A stretch of 64,000 nt of DNA from Dromiciops gliroides (Eukaryota > Chordata > Mammalia > Microbiotheria > Microbiotheriidae). The notes beneath the pieces are model-generated. The model had not been told where the DNA came from. It did not search any database and was given only the letters and a program-made list of their open reading frames with translations. Position numbers and translations under genes: made by a program. The stretch lies in NCBI RefSeq assembly GCF_019393635.1, contig NC_057864.1, positions 441,314,322-441,378,321 on the forward strand, written 5' to 3'. Below are positions 1 through 9,838 of the stretch, piece after piece (position 1 is the stretch's first letter; each line of letters opens with the position of its first letter).

Positions 1-150
1 CAGGTATTTTTGCACCTCTATGATGAGAAAACGGAGTTGTAGAGAAGTTGGGACCTGACCAAAATCACAGTCAGTGATTTTTGACAGGGCTGGAACTAGC
101 GACTACATTTCCCCATTGTTTTATGACCCTTGGGTATGTTGTAAAGTTGT
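1..150 (-). repeat. MIR-type SINE, old
   Basis: Reads as the reverse complement of a MIR core: 'gatgagaaaacggag', then a degraded 'cccaaggtcacac' block and a 'ggctggaac' block. Its left end is cut by the window. Confidence 0.6.
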
Positions 151-239
151 CTTGGAGGTCTTGGATTAATAATCTTTGATTATTAATATCAAGCAAGGCA
201 TAAAACAGGGAAATGTATGATGGCCAAATGTGTTTACTT

Positions 240-1015
240 CTGTCTCAGAGGATGTCCAATGCAGAATCCAAATGAAAAAAGAGACCTTTATAGAGAGACC
301 CTATAAATGGTGAGGTCTTCCAGATACTTCTGTTTGCAGATGGTGATTGTGCTGACTGCATCATGCCTTGGAATACTGTGGTGCCTCATAAAAAGCATCA
401 TTCTAAAATCATTCTAAAACCAAGTGAATAAAAAAGGTCTATGGTCCAGATTATCATATATATTTGGTAGGACTATCCATAGATCTGGTCCATTGGTAGC
501 ATAAACTAGAGAGACACTGCATTTGGTTAATGAATTGGACTCAGAATTTAAAGAGGAGGTAGAAAGCAGGATGGATTTCATTTGGGAAATTTCACAGTGC
601 TTTTAATAACCTCAAGCTTTTCCCATAACCAAAAGCCCATCTTTTGAACATCACTATTCTTTTGGGGATGCTGTACAGCTGAGTCCTAGAAGACTAGAGG
701 GTTTGAAGAATTAGACTTGAGGATCAACCAAAAGGCAGTGGAGAAGTACATGGTGAGAAGAGGATGCAGCACTTTACCAATGAAGAATTATTCCAGAGAA
801 ACTGTGTAAAGGAAATTCCCAAAGAAATGTATGTGAAAAGGCATGTATGGAGAGCAAGGGATAGCAAAAAGATAGCTTCATTGATATTGTCAAGAGATCC
901 AGAGGAAGGCTGCCCTGCATGTTGGGGGAACCTCCTGTGGAAGATCAGTAACAGAAAGTTACTGATAAGCCACCCAGTATGAAAGGGCATAGATATGTTG
1001 AAATTTGTGTCACTA
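240..1015 (+). mobile_element. RTE-clade LINE fragment (3' half of reverse transcriptase ORF)
   Basis: The plus strand carries a broken RT: near 340 a 'cttctgtttgcagatgg' segment is a decayed FADD motif. From about 530 to 930 there is the C-terminal RTE block: an SCESWTTRR-like stretch, LRVTQRAVERYM-like residues, then an in-frame piece at 764-982 (NEELFQRNCVKEI...YVKRHVWRA) equivalent to the 'NEELRRRTGVKD...KHRWAGH' end of RTE proteins. Several frameshifts and stops make it non-coding. Confidence 0.7.
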
Positions 1016-1027
1016 GAGGAAGTGCCA

Positions 1028-1092
1028 CACACACACACACACACATATATATACACATACATACATACATATATACATACATATATACATAT
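1028..1092. repeat. CA/TA/CATA microsatellite
   Basis: A (CA)n run passes into TATA and CATA repeats at the end of the RTE fragment. RTE elements often end in short tandem repeats, so this may be the decayed tail. Confidence 0.8.
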
Positions 1093-1909
1093 CCCTTTTT
1101 CATAATATATTAACAGTGTAGTCTATTCTAAGGGGTTTTATGAAATTGGGCAAGATTTATTTGATCATTTGCAGATAAATGTGCAAGTTTCTGCATAGCA
1201 GACATAGCACATATATCATCACAAGTTTTTAGCAGTATATATTTCTTTAATTGAAATACTTTCCATGTTATTACTTTTGTAATTCAACATATTTTAGCAT
1301 TAGCATACAAATTATCCCACAGGCCCAGGCAAATAAAAATGCTAATAAAATTTGAAAATAGAACTCAGATCATTAATACTGATTTTTTTTTTTTAGGTAA
1401 CTGATGTTGCAATGCATTAGAGGCATGATAATGCCTGTAAGTTTGAGAAAACCTACAGAAAATTCTGCAGACCTGAGAACATTTCTGTGGATCCAAGATT
1501 TTCATTATTAATAAAGTTAATTTAGGTATAATAGTAATAACAGAACAAAACCTTTCCACGTGCATAGTATAAAAGGCAAAATATCTGGTGGTGGTAAACA
1601 TGGATTCAGGAGAATTATATACCAAAATGATAAAGATAGTTTGTCTTGTGCTAATTACAATGATAAAAGTTTATACTAAATAGAGTAGTGAAAAATTAAG
1701 CTAGGTGAAATGTAAAAACTATTCAAAATTGAATTGCTGGTGGATTTTTATATGCAAAGCATAAAAAAGCTACTAAATATATCATGTTGGCATTTCAGTG
1801 TTCAGCAAACTGGTGGCTTGTGCCTGCACACTGAAATAATGTAAAAAAAAAATGCACACTTAAATTGGAACAACAAAGAACCAAATAGAATAATAGAATG
1901 TTTAATTGT

Positions 1910-2040
1910 GTTTCTTCAACAACACAATTCAATAAGAATTTACCAAAAGCTTACTAAGTACTAGGCACTATGAGAGGTATTAGGAATATTAAGAAAAAAC
2001 AGTCCCTGAAATAAAAGATCTCACATTCTATTGGATTTTT
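1910..2040 (-). repeat. L2 LINE 3' end
   Basis: Reverse complement of the L2 3' tail: 'aataagaatttaccaaaagc' for the TTTATT end, then 'ctaggcactatg' and 'cagtccctgaaataaaagatctcacattctattgg', the usual order of L2 3' UTR blocks. Confidence 0.6.
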
Positions 2041-2446
2041 ATACCTAAAATGGGCCTTAGCTATTACTTAGTTCAAAATCCTCTTTTATATTTCGGTATG
2101 CACATATCACTGTTTGGATTATTACAATTTTTTTTTTTTTTTTGATATTCACAAATCTCATTGAGAAGGTCCTGTAAGTTTCTACAGCTGGATGCAATCC
2201 ACAAATAGGAACTCCTGGAGAACTTCAGAGTATATCATGAATCCCTCTCATCCATTTGGATCTTACATAAGACATCCTCAGTCACCATAAAGAATGCTTT
2301 TGCAAAGCATACATCTTGTTTTAAGCCTTAAGTTAATAGAGAGGGCTGTTGAATGGGAACTTATCTTGGTAGTATTTAGGAAGGAATTTTATATGATCTT
2401 ACAATATTCGTGGTCTTTAAAGCTGTTCTTGTCCTAAGTGAAATTT

Positions 2447-2645
2447 TCTTCTTCTTCTTCTTCTTCTTCTTCTTCTTCTTCTTCTTCTTCTTCTTCTTCT
2501 TCTTCTTCTTCTTCTTCTCCTTCTCCTCCTCCTCCTCCTCCTCCTCCTCCTCCTCCTCCTTCTCCTCCTCCTCCTCTTCCTCCTCCTCCTCCTCTTTCTC
2601 ATCCTCCTCCTCTTCCTCCTCCTCCTCCTCCTCCTCCTCTTCCTT
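2447..2645. repeat. (TTC)n / (TCC)n pyrimidine tract, 200 bp
   Basis: About 24 TTC units (2447-2518) pass into TCC units with interruptions to 2645. The strand is pure pyrimidine apart from one or two bases, so it gives long meaningless frames on both strands. It lies 2.3 kb upstream of the MAGI3 start. Confidence 0.97.
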
Positions 2646-2754
2646 CTTGTTAATAAATGGCAAATAAACTTCATAGGAGCTTATCTTTCTGTGTGACTAT
2701 TAAGATATGTTTTACTTTAGAGAATTCTTTGTAAAAAGCCAAAATGTTTCCATC

Positions 2755-3280
2755 TCATATTTTCAAGAAGATCCCTCTTGGTACTATGTAGATCATTCTC
2801 ACAAAGATTTTATAAAGTTGAAAAAAGACATGCAGGTAAGTGATGTTCTTTTGATAGCCTCTTTGAGGCATTAATATCCTCTGTGATTTTTTTCCCATTC
2901 TTTTGATATCTTCCTGAACTAAATGGATCAAAAATTCCATGTAGCCATGGCTGCCTTGCCAGTTCATTGAGTTAAATACATCAGTACATACATCTGAGAC
3001 AGGCACTGAAGATGAACAAGTTGGGTTCAGAATTTAATTGGAGGAAGATCCTGGATTATATTTGGGAAGTGACATAGTGCTTCTAGTGATTCTAAGCTAC
3101 TCTCCAGTGGAAAAGAACACAAAAACCCTGTTACTTTGACATTAGAGTTCTCTGGATAACTCAATATGGTTGCAAATCTTGGAACACTACCTTCTTTTAA
3201 GAATCAAAATTAAGGGCAATCCAAAGACTTTGGAGAGACAGACATATGTTGAATGCAAGTAGACTGCAGCATATTTCCAG
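2755..3280 (+). mobile_element. RTE-related LINE fragment, degraded
   Basis: From 2990 to 3280 it shares blocks with the RTE piece at 500-800: 'ttcagaatttaattggagga', 'ttatatttgggaagtgacatagtgctt', then '...tttggagagacagacatatg'. The part before 2990 is less certain. No open frame remains. Confidence 0.5.
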
Positions 3281-3633
3281 TAATGACTTAGGCTCATAAA
3301 GTTAGGTCAGGTGAATAAGTGAATTTGATCTTCAAGTCTGAACAAATATGGTAATAAGGCAAAACTATGGTAGTTTGTAAGCAGAGTGGAAGCAAATTTT
3401 ATCTAAGTCTGGTGAGGTCAGGGTAGTGTCACTATTAAATAACAGAACCAATCTGCCAATTTATTAAGGTTTTACGATGTGCATATTCCTCCTTCAGATG
3501 TGAATAAACAAGTAATCAGTAGGGCTAAATAGATTGTATTTATTTGGCGGAGTGGGTCGATTTCTTATTCCGTTGGTATGAGGTAGCAATGCAGATCAGA
3601 AACTATTATATACTTTGCAGGGTTGAGTTGTTT

Positions 3634-3735
3634 GGGGGCAGTGCAAGGTTAAGTGACCTGTCCAGAATCACCCAGCTAGTATGCCGGAGGCAGAAGTTGA
3701 ACCCTAGTCTTAACTCAGACACTGGCTCTCTCATG
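3634..3735 (-). repeat. Old SINE (marsupial SINE/MIR type) near the MAGI3 promoter
   Basis: Reverse complement of the SINE body: 'gtgcaaggttaagtgacctg', 'cacccagctagta', 'ttgaaccct'. It sits about 350 bp upstream of the CpG island and is strongly diverged. Confidence 0.7.
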
Positions 3736-4074
3736 GCTCCCAGGAGCCCTCCACCGCGCTCGGCCCTGCATACCCAGGCTAGGTCTCTCTTCGCACTTCG
3801 GCTCGCACCCAGCATTGCATACCCAGCTCCGCACCCTCAGGACCCCCTGCCAAATTCACGCGGCGATGGCACTGGCTACACCGTTCCCTCCCAGGAAGCT
3901 CATCTATGTCCCCGCTGGTCCCTCCCCGAGGATCTCCTTCCCTTTCTCCTCCAGAACCCGGGCTCGGACTAGGATTCCATTTCCCTCTCTCCCCCAGTTC
4001 TGCCACTTCCAAACTTCTCTTTTCCCACCCTAAACTTCACTCATCCTCGGACCCGCCTCCTCAGTCCCCACTGG

Positions 4075-4132
4075 CCAATCGGTTGTCCGATGCCTCGTCA
4101 GGGTTCCACCCCCCGAAACGCCCGGGGCCAAT
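4075..4132 (+). promoter_or_regulatory. Pair of CCAAT boxes (possible NF-Y sites)
   Basis: GGCCAATCGG (CCAAT at 4075-4079) and GGCCAATCCC (CCAAT at 4128-4132) stand 53 bp apart on the same strand at the upstream edge of the CpG island. NF-Y commonly binds such flanks in GC-rich promoters. They suggest that transcription starts roughly 60-150 bp downstream, which is inference. Confidence 0.5.
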
Positions 4133-4273
4133 CCCCGGCGCAAATGTCGACTGGCCGGGCTAGTTCCCAAGCGCCCGGCCTGTGACGGCAGCGCGCCGGG
4201 CGCCGCGCGCCGGGAGGGGGCGGGGTTCTCGTGGAGGGGCGAGAAAGGGTTAGCGGGGTGGGGGGAGGCCGGG

Positions 4274-4360
4274 AGGAGGAGGAGGAGGAGGAGGAGGCAG
4301 AGGAGGCGGTGCTGGTGCTGGCTGCTGGTGCTGCTGCAGGCGGAGGCTGCGGCGAGGTGG
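4274..4360 (+). repeat. GGA and CTG trinucleotide runs in the likely 5' UTR
   Basis: GAGGAGG units (4274-4297) are followed by CTG-rich sequence (GGTGCTGGTGCTGGCTGCTGG) and GGCGG blocks. It is low-complexity GC-rich leader or promoter DNA; the 243-codon frame through it starts at GTG and is not credible as coding. Confidence 0.8.
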
Positions 4361-4717
4361 AAGGCGACCGGCTCTGGGCAGCCCCGACTGACTGGCGGGC
4401 GTGGGGCGAGAGGCTCGAGCTCCGCCGCGGGAGCGAGCGAGCGAGCGAGCGGCGCGCGCGCGCACGGGGCGCGCGCTCGGTGTCTCCTTCCCTCCCACCT
4501 CTTGCTCCCTCCACCGCCCCCGCCCAGCGCCTCCCCCTCCCCCCGCCCCCTTTCCCGCCGCTCCGGCGCGGAGCCCAGGCACTAGCGGACAGCGGAGACG
4601 CCCTCCGGCCGCGATCTCCTCAGGATCCGCCCAGGGACGGCTCCCTCCCTCCTTCGTTCTTTCCCCTCGGTCCAGGCTGGCCGCTCCCGAGCCGGGTCCG
4701 CCCCGCTGCGCCCCCGA

Positions 4718-4760
4718 GGGGTGTGTGTGAGTGTGTGCGCGACTGTGCGCGCGCGCGTTC
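4718..4760. repeat. Alternating purine-pyrimidine GT/GC run (Z-DNA-prone)
   Basis: GTGTGTGTGAGTGTGTGCGCG followed by a second run TGTGCGCGCGCGCG. A shorter GCGCGCGCGCGCAC run lies near 4450-4465. Such alternation is the classic Z-DNA-forming pattern. Function is not shown. Confidence 0.7.
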
Positions 4761-4926
4761 GAGGGGGCTCCCCGAGGGGGCTTGCGGGAGCCGGGGTCCC
4801 CCTCCCCCCGCTCCGCGCCGCGCAGCCGCCGCGTCGCGCCGCGCTGTCCGCCCCGTCGGGGCCCGGGCGGCCCGGGCTTTGAGGGGCTCCCGGGCTGAGG
4901 GGGCCTCGCTCGTCGCCGTGCCCCCC

Positions 4927-4962
4927 ATGGTCCAGCGGGGTTCGGGATGTCGAAGACGCTGA
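4927..4962 (+). other. Upstream ORF overlapping the MAGI3 start codon
   Basis: An ATG at 4927 with G at +4 opens 11 codons ([11 protein letters not shown]) and stops with TGA at 4960-4962. It is in a different frame from MAGI3 and ends 13 nt past the MAGI3 ATG at 4947. If it lies in the mRNA, scanning ribosomes meet it first. The CDS start was kept at 4947 because that frame gives the MAGI3 N terminus. Confidence 0.55.
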
Positions 4963-5262
4963 AGAAGAAGAAGCATTGGCTGAGCAAGGTGCAGGAGTGC
5001 GCCCTGTCCTGGGCCGGGCCCCCGGGGGACTTCAGCGCCGAGATCCGCGGCGGCGCCGAGCGCGGCGAGTTCCCCTACCTGGGCCGGCTCCGCGAGGAGC
5101 CTGGCGGGGGCACCTGCTGCGTCGTCTCGGGCAAGGCGCCCAGTCCGGGGGATGTGCTGTTGGAGGTGAACGGGACGCCTGTCAGCGGGCTCACCAACCG
5201 GGACACCTTGGCTGTCATCCGCCACTTCCGAGAGCCCATCCGCCTCAAGACCGTGAAACCAG
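4947..5262 (+). CDS. MAGI3: MAGI3 coding exon 1 (partial CDS, first 105 codons plus one base)
   Basis: MAGI3 is a membrane-associated guanylate kinase scaffold at cell junctions that binds receptors and PTEN-type tails through WW and PDZ modules. The translation opens [20 protein letters not shown], which I recognise as the MAGI3 N terminus; MAGI1 and MAGI2 begin with related but different residues. Residues about 18-105 form the first PDZ-like domain (PDZ0): a [10 protein letters not shown] carboxylate-loop region, then GEFPYLGRL, and [19 protein letters not shown] before the last helix. The frame stays open to a consensus donor, AG|GTACAT, after base 5262, leaving one G of the expected next glycine codon (phase 1). 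The start has G at -3 and T at +4. The exon lies in a CpG island and is far more GC-rich than the AT-rich intron. No later exon (guanylate kinase-like, WW, other PDZ) was recognised, so only the N terminus is here. The gene identity is nearly certain. Confidence 0.95.
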
Positions 5263-6940
5263 GTACATTACCTGCCCTTCCTCCCTTCTCCAGTCCTACC
5301 GGGGGGTGGAGGGGAGGTGGTAGGTAGGCACCTCCAACCCGCACCTTCCTTCTGGAGAGCCCTTTTCCCCCTATTCCTTATCCCTGGACTGCCTGGACTG
5401 GTTTAGTCCTTCGGAGAAGGGTTCATGCCCATTTTGCAAACAGAAAAACTGTGGCCGAGAGGTGACCAGCCCAAGGCTGCTCAGTAGGCGGCCACCAGCC
5501 AGGGGTGAGAAGCGAGGTTTTCTAAATCATTGCTCCGTTCAGAATTTTCAGGGTGTAGAAGGAGTTCGGGCTGGGTATTGCTTTTCATTTGAGGGAATTA
5601 GTGCTTCTGGTTTCTTCCCAAATCTTGACATTTTCTTTGAAATAGTCATGGTATATTCCAATGGGGGGAAAACAAAACAAGGTCCTCCCCATTTAGACAC
5701 ATGATGCCAAGAAAAAGCTGAAAGCACCACCTAGTTCGTATGATCTTGCTTAGCTGCTTCAGGGTTTGTACCCCATCAGGATCCTTGTCTCCTGCCCACT
5801 AGCAACATCTCAGCATCTTGAAGCTGACAATCTAACCATACTAATCTCTGAAGTAGTGTTCCATCTGTATATGTCTTACAGAGTTTATAATATAGCACGT
5901 CTATTATGCTCTTGGAGAGAGAGCTCTCGAAATAATGTGCTTAGATTTTTTTGGACTGAGACCTTTTTTCACATCTTGAGGAATGAAACCTTTTATAAAT
6001 GAGTCAGTTCCTCGATTTTTGCCATTTGAAAGAGCAGGGAAAAAGAGGCCCCTGTTTAGTCGTCCTCCTATTCTTTTACACTATAAAATCTGCTGCAAAG
6101 CAGATTGCTTTCCTAGCATATTTGGCTGTATCAAAGCATTGATCACACTGCATATAATGAAATCTTTGATGTATATTCATGATATAGTTCATTCTTGATA
6201 ACACATTTGATAATTTTATCATTAATAGAATGTGTATCTATTTTATGTTTATTATTCTGAGATGTTTGTGGGTTTGAATTATGGTTACAACTTGCTACAA
6301 AGTAGACTGTTTTTTGTTACATATATTGTGTTGAATATGTCAAGCATCAGAGTGTAATAGGCTGTTTGATTGTGGCCTATCCTAGCCAGCAGTTTATCTC
6401 TTTAACTCAAAATGAGTTAGGAGAACAAGCGATTTTAATATTTCCTCCCCACCAACCACCCCCTCCCAAGTTCCCTTGATCTCTTTATCAAGTCCTGGAG
6501 TAAATAGCTGCTAGTGTAACTTAAATTTGTATTGGAAAAAAAAAAATGTTCTTTCATTGTCTTGTAGTATATTGACCCTAAAGTGCTTTTCTCATCAAGC
6601 AGTAGATCAGATTTGTTTTATTCTAGGTTTTTGGCTTTGTTTCAGGTTAGGGCTTTTTGCTTTGATTTAAAACTTTTGGCAACTAAATAGAGTTTGAAAC
6701 ATATTTTTGCTTCAGTACTTTTGGGGCATTAAAAATGTGGGTCTCTCCTCATCCAGAATCCTTTCTGGACTCAAACTTTTTAAAAGGTAAGGTTCTTGAT
6801 GGTATGGTTAAGGTAGTAATTCAGTCAGTCAAGCACATCTGAGATTATGTAGTGTACAAAACATCATCCTAGAATGCTGTTCCCTTGGTCAGATCTCTCA
6901 TCATTAAGGGACTGATTTGACAGGATTAATGTTACTCTGC
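5263..6940 (+). other. Start of intron 1, no repeat recognised
   Basis: AT-rich unique-looking sequence. It has a short GC-rich shoulder to about 5350 and T/A-rich stretches. I see no exon, RNA gene or clear repeat. Confidence 0.5.
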
Positions 6941-7150
6941 AGAGCTTGTAGTGGAAGGAGGGCTGTACTGGTTGTCTGGAGATATCTGGGTTCAAGCTGT
7001 GTGATTATGGGCAAGTCTCTTAATCTCTTTAAACCTCTGTTTTCTCATCTATAAAACCAGGATTATGATACCAGTAGTACCTTTGTCACAGGTCTGTTGT
7101 GAAAAATCAAGTGATGATGTATGAAAAGTACTTCACAAATCTAAAACTCT
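6940..7150 (+). repeat. MIR SINE
   Basis: Ordered MIR blocks: 'ctgggttcaagctgtgtgat', 'gggcaagtctcttaatctct', 'cctctgttttctcatctataaa', then 'gtgatgatgtatgaaaagtacttcac'. This is the complete core and 3' half. Confidence 0.85.
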
Positions 7151-7369
7151 TTGTTGTTGCTGTTAGTTATTGATAAGAATGGTGGATATCAATTTTACTT
7201 TACTTTAAAAATCTTAAAATTGAAAATATGTTGAGTGGGAGATTGGTAAAGAAGCAAGATTTTTCTCATTATTTTGTAGCAAATAGAAAAGGCCTCCCTG
7301 ATTAATACTACAGCCTGTTGTGTTCTGAATTCATTCCCAGACTTTTTAGTGAATTTAAGAATGAATATA

Positions 7370-7518
7370 GGGGCAGCTAGGTGGCACAGTGGATAGAGCA
7401 CCAGTCCTGGACTCAGGACGACCTGAGTTCAAATCCGGCCTCAGACACTTAACACTAGCTGTGTGACCCTGGGCAAGTCACTTAACCCCAACTGCCTCAC
7501 CAAAAAAAAAAAAAAAAA
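7370..7518 (+). repeat. Marsupial short SINE
   Basis: Full element from 'ggggcagctaggtggc' to 'tgcctcacc' plus A tail. Target duplication aagaatgaatata at 7357-7369 and after the tail near 7519-7531. Low divergence. Confidence 0.93.
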
Positions 7519-7621
7519 AAGAATGAATATAAGCTTTGATGGTGTTCTCAATTGGTTAGGGCTTGGTGCTATAAACTCCAAGGTCCAGGATTTCCATCTA
7601 TAGGTTATCGAACTTATGATC

Positions 7622-7815
7622 CAGGTAGGTGGCCCAGTGGATAGAGTGCCAGACCTGGAGTCAGGAAGACCTGAGTTCAAATTTGGCCTCAGACACTTAA
7701 CTGCTGTGTGACCCTGGGCTGGAGAAGGAAATGGCAAACCACTCTAGTATCTTTGCCAAGAAAACCCCAAATGGGGTCACAAAGACTTTTCCCAGGTGAC
7801 AGATAACTGAACAAC
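7622..7815 (+). repeat. MAR1-type SINE with RTE-derived tail
   Basis: SINE head as in the short SINE, but after 'gaccctgggctgg' it runs into 'agaaggaaatggcaaacc', 'caagaaaaccccaaatgggg' and 'actgaacaac', the tail type shared with RTE/BovB LINEs. Confidence 0.85.
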
Positions 7816-8054
7816 ATTAATAGGTAGTGTTGAACATATTTTACTTTAGAATTTATTGAATTGTGTATTTCCCCTTCTGAAGTACTAGTAAATGATCCAA
7901 TTGATACTAAATATAAATAATAGTCCTGAGGTACTTGGGGCTTCAGAGGTCTCTGCTACCAGTCTATCATTCTATTTCAGAATGGTTAAAAGGTTCATTT
8001 TTGGTATATAAAATTTCCATTTTACCTTTGTCTCCTCCCCCACCTCCTCTTCTG

Positions 8055-8176
8055 CAGTCAAGGATAAGTGACTTGCCCAGGGTCACATAGCTAATAAGTA
8101 TCTGAATTCAGATTTGAGCTAAGGTCCTCCTGACTCCAGGGCAGGTATTTTATCCACTGGACCACCTCGTTGCCCC
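8055..8176 (-). repeat. Marsupial SINE, older copy
   Basis: Reverse complement body: 'taagtgacttgcccagggtc', 'ctgactccagggcagg', 'atccactggaccacct'. It is moderately diverged and I see no target duplication. Confidence 0.8.
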
Positions 8177-8493
8177 TGGTTTGGTTTGCTTTGGTTTTCT
8201 TTTTTCTGAGCTCTGTTTCCTTCTAAAGCCTTAAGTGAGGTTGGCTAAAACAACCTTTGTCATTGCTGCTTATCCCATAATCATTTAGAGACCAGTGGGC
8301 AGTATGAGAGTATATGTGTGTGTTTTAAAGATAAATTGTATACTTCCATTGATTTAAAAGTATGTCTATGGAATCTTGAAGAAATATTCTGTTACTGTTT
8401 CCTGGGCAATCTGTAACTTTAAAATATTAACCCTTTAAAAATTAATATTTTTAGCATTTTGATGTGTTATTATTTGGCATTTATTTTTAAATT

Positions 8494-8728
8494 TTTGTTC
8501 AGTTGTGTCTGGGCTTGTTGTGACCCTATTTTCAGAGTTTTCTTGGCAGATAGTGGAGTGGTTCACCATTTCCTTCTCCAGCTTATTTTTTACAGATGTG
8601 AAAACTGAGCCAAACAAGTTTAAGTGACTTACCCGGGGTTACACAGCTAGTGTCTGAGGTCCTATTTGAATTCAGAGCTTCCTGACTCCAGTACCAATGC
8701 TCCATCCACTGTGCCACCTAGCTACCCA
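8494..8728 (-). repeat. MAR1-type SINE with RTE-derived tail
   Basis: Begins with the inverted RTE-like tail ('ttgttcagttgtgtctggg', 'ccatttccttctccagc') and ends in the inverted SINE head ('atccactgtgccacctagct'). Confidence 0.85.
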
Positions 8729-8914
8729 TATTTTTTCAATGGCTATGCTTAAAATGTTATACTTAATGTATATTAAATCTTTCAGACTTTTAGTTCTAAA
8801 CACAACTTCAAAAGAAAGATAAATGAAGAATTTGTAGTGGTTATTTGCAAAACTTTGAAAGTATGTTAACATACACATTTATGGTAGAAGAAAATGTACT
8901 GTTCAATTATCAGA

Positions 8915-9030
8915 GACATGGTGTAGTAGATAAAGAGATGGCCTCAGTCAGGAAGACCTGGGCTCAAGAGCTGTTTCTAATACTGGCTATGTGACTGGTC
9001 ACAGTCATTGAAATATCTGGTCAACTCTAG
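8915..9030 (+). repeat. MIR/SINE core fragment
   Basis: Contains 'gtgtagtagataaagag', 'gtcaggaagacctgggctca' and 'ctggctatgtgac', so it is a diverged SINE/MIR head and core. Confidence 0.5.
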
Positions 9031-9274
9031 GCAGCTTTCTAAGCTGTACAAAAGTTGCGGTGGAGGGGGGCGAAGAGGGGGAGGCTCAGCAGGGATCTTC
9101 ACTGTTAAAAGTCAGTTCCCTCATCTGAGGTTCTCCTATGCCAATGAATTCAGTCTCTATACCTATGATTCATTATGAAAAGCTTAAACAAAAGGATTTT
9201 TTTTAAAAAGGGACTTAACATTTTTATTTTGGTTTTTCTTTTATCTAAAATTTATGTGAAAGAAAAATCATCTT

Positions 9275-9323
9275 TTGTTGTTGAGGCAATTGGGGTTAAG
9301 TGACTTGCCCAAGGTCACACAGA
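9275..9323 (-). repeat. Truncated short SINE (about 45 bp) with target duplication
   Basis: Only the inverted 3' box 'ttgaggcaattggggttaag...aaggtcacacag' is present. It is flanked by agaaaaatcatctt (9261-9274) and agaaaaatcatttt (9324-9337), so it inserted as a 5'-truncated copy. Confidence 0.8.
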
Positions 9324-9692
9324 AGAAAAATCATTTTAAAGGTTTTGTAAAGGATATTTAGACAAGTCAGTGCTATGTAGACCAGCAATTCTTTTATTAT
9401 ATATATTTTTAAAATTACAGTGGCAGAATTTTTTTTTTGCTTCAAATGAAATTATAATAATGATTATTCTCAGAGATACCTTAGTCAAGATTAGTGGGGG
9501 AAAAAATGATAATTTGATCTAGCAAGAAGAGCACTGAAAGTACTTGGGGTTGTCTCATTTCAGGTGAATGTTTACAGGAGCTTGGGGCTAAGCCAAAATG
9601 CCCTGTGAAGATTTCTTGCCCAAAGCTCATTTTGCCCCTACTATTTCATTCCAGAGTCAAATATAAAATTATTTCCTCTTTATCTTCTACTC

Positions 9693-9838
9693 ATTTTTTT
9701 TGTGTGAGGCAATTGGGGTTAAGTGACTTGCCCAGGGTCACATAGCTAGTAAGTGTTAAGTGTCTGAGGCCGGATTTGAACTCAGGGCCTCCTGAATCTA
9801 GGGCTGGTGCTCTATCCACTGTGCCTCCTAGCTGCCCC
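9693..9838 (-). repeat. Marsupial short SINE
   Basis: Full inverted element ending 'cctagctgcccc'. It is flanked by tactcatttt and tactcgtttt, a slightly diverged target duplication. Confidence 0.92.

Larger units (their letters stand above)
4050..5330 (+). promoter_or_regulatory. MAGI3: CpG-island promoter, 5' UTR and exon 1 of MAGI3
   Basis: A sharply bounded block of very high GC with dense CpG surrounds the MAGI3 first exon, while flanks are AT-rich. It contains two CCAAT boxes (4075-4079 and 4128-4132), a GC box (GGGGGCGGGG near 4216-4225), a CRE-like TGACG near 4182, GGA and CTG repeats, and alternating GC runs. No TATA box stands out, which fits a dispersed CpG-island promoter. The transcription start is not visible in sequence; a position between about 4140 and 4700 is inferred. 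Confidence 0.85.

Noticed and set aside
2376..2674. Poly-Glu/Lys, poly-Arg, poly-Phe/Ser and poly-Pro frames
   Set aside because: All are translations of the TTC/TCC tandem repeat.
3544..3972. A 142-codon frame upstream of the CpG island
   Set aside because: It passes through an old inverted SINE (3634-3735) and low-complexity Pro/Ser sequence. It has no domain and no splice or promoter support.
4231..4962. A 243-codon GC-rich frame through the MAGI3 leader
   Set aside because: It starts at GTG, is made of repeat-like Glu/Ala/Pro/Arg runs, and ends as the uORF frame. CpG islands give long chance frames on both strands.
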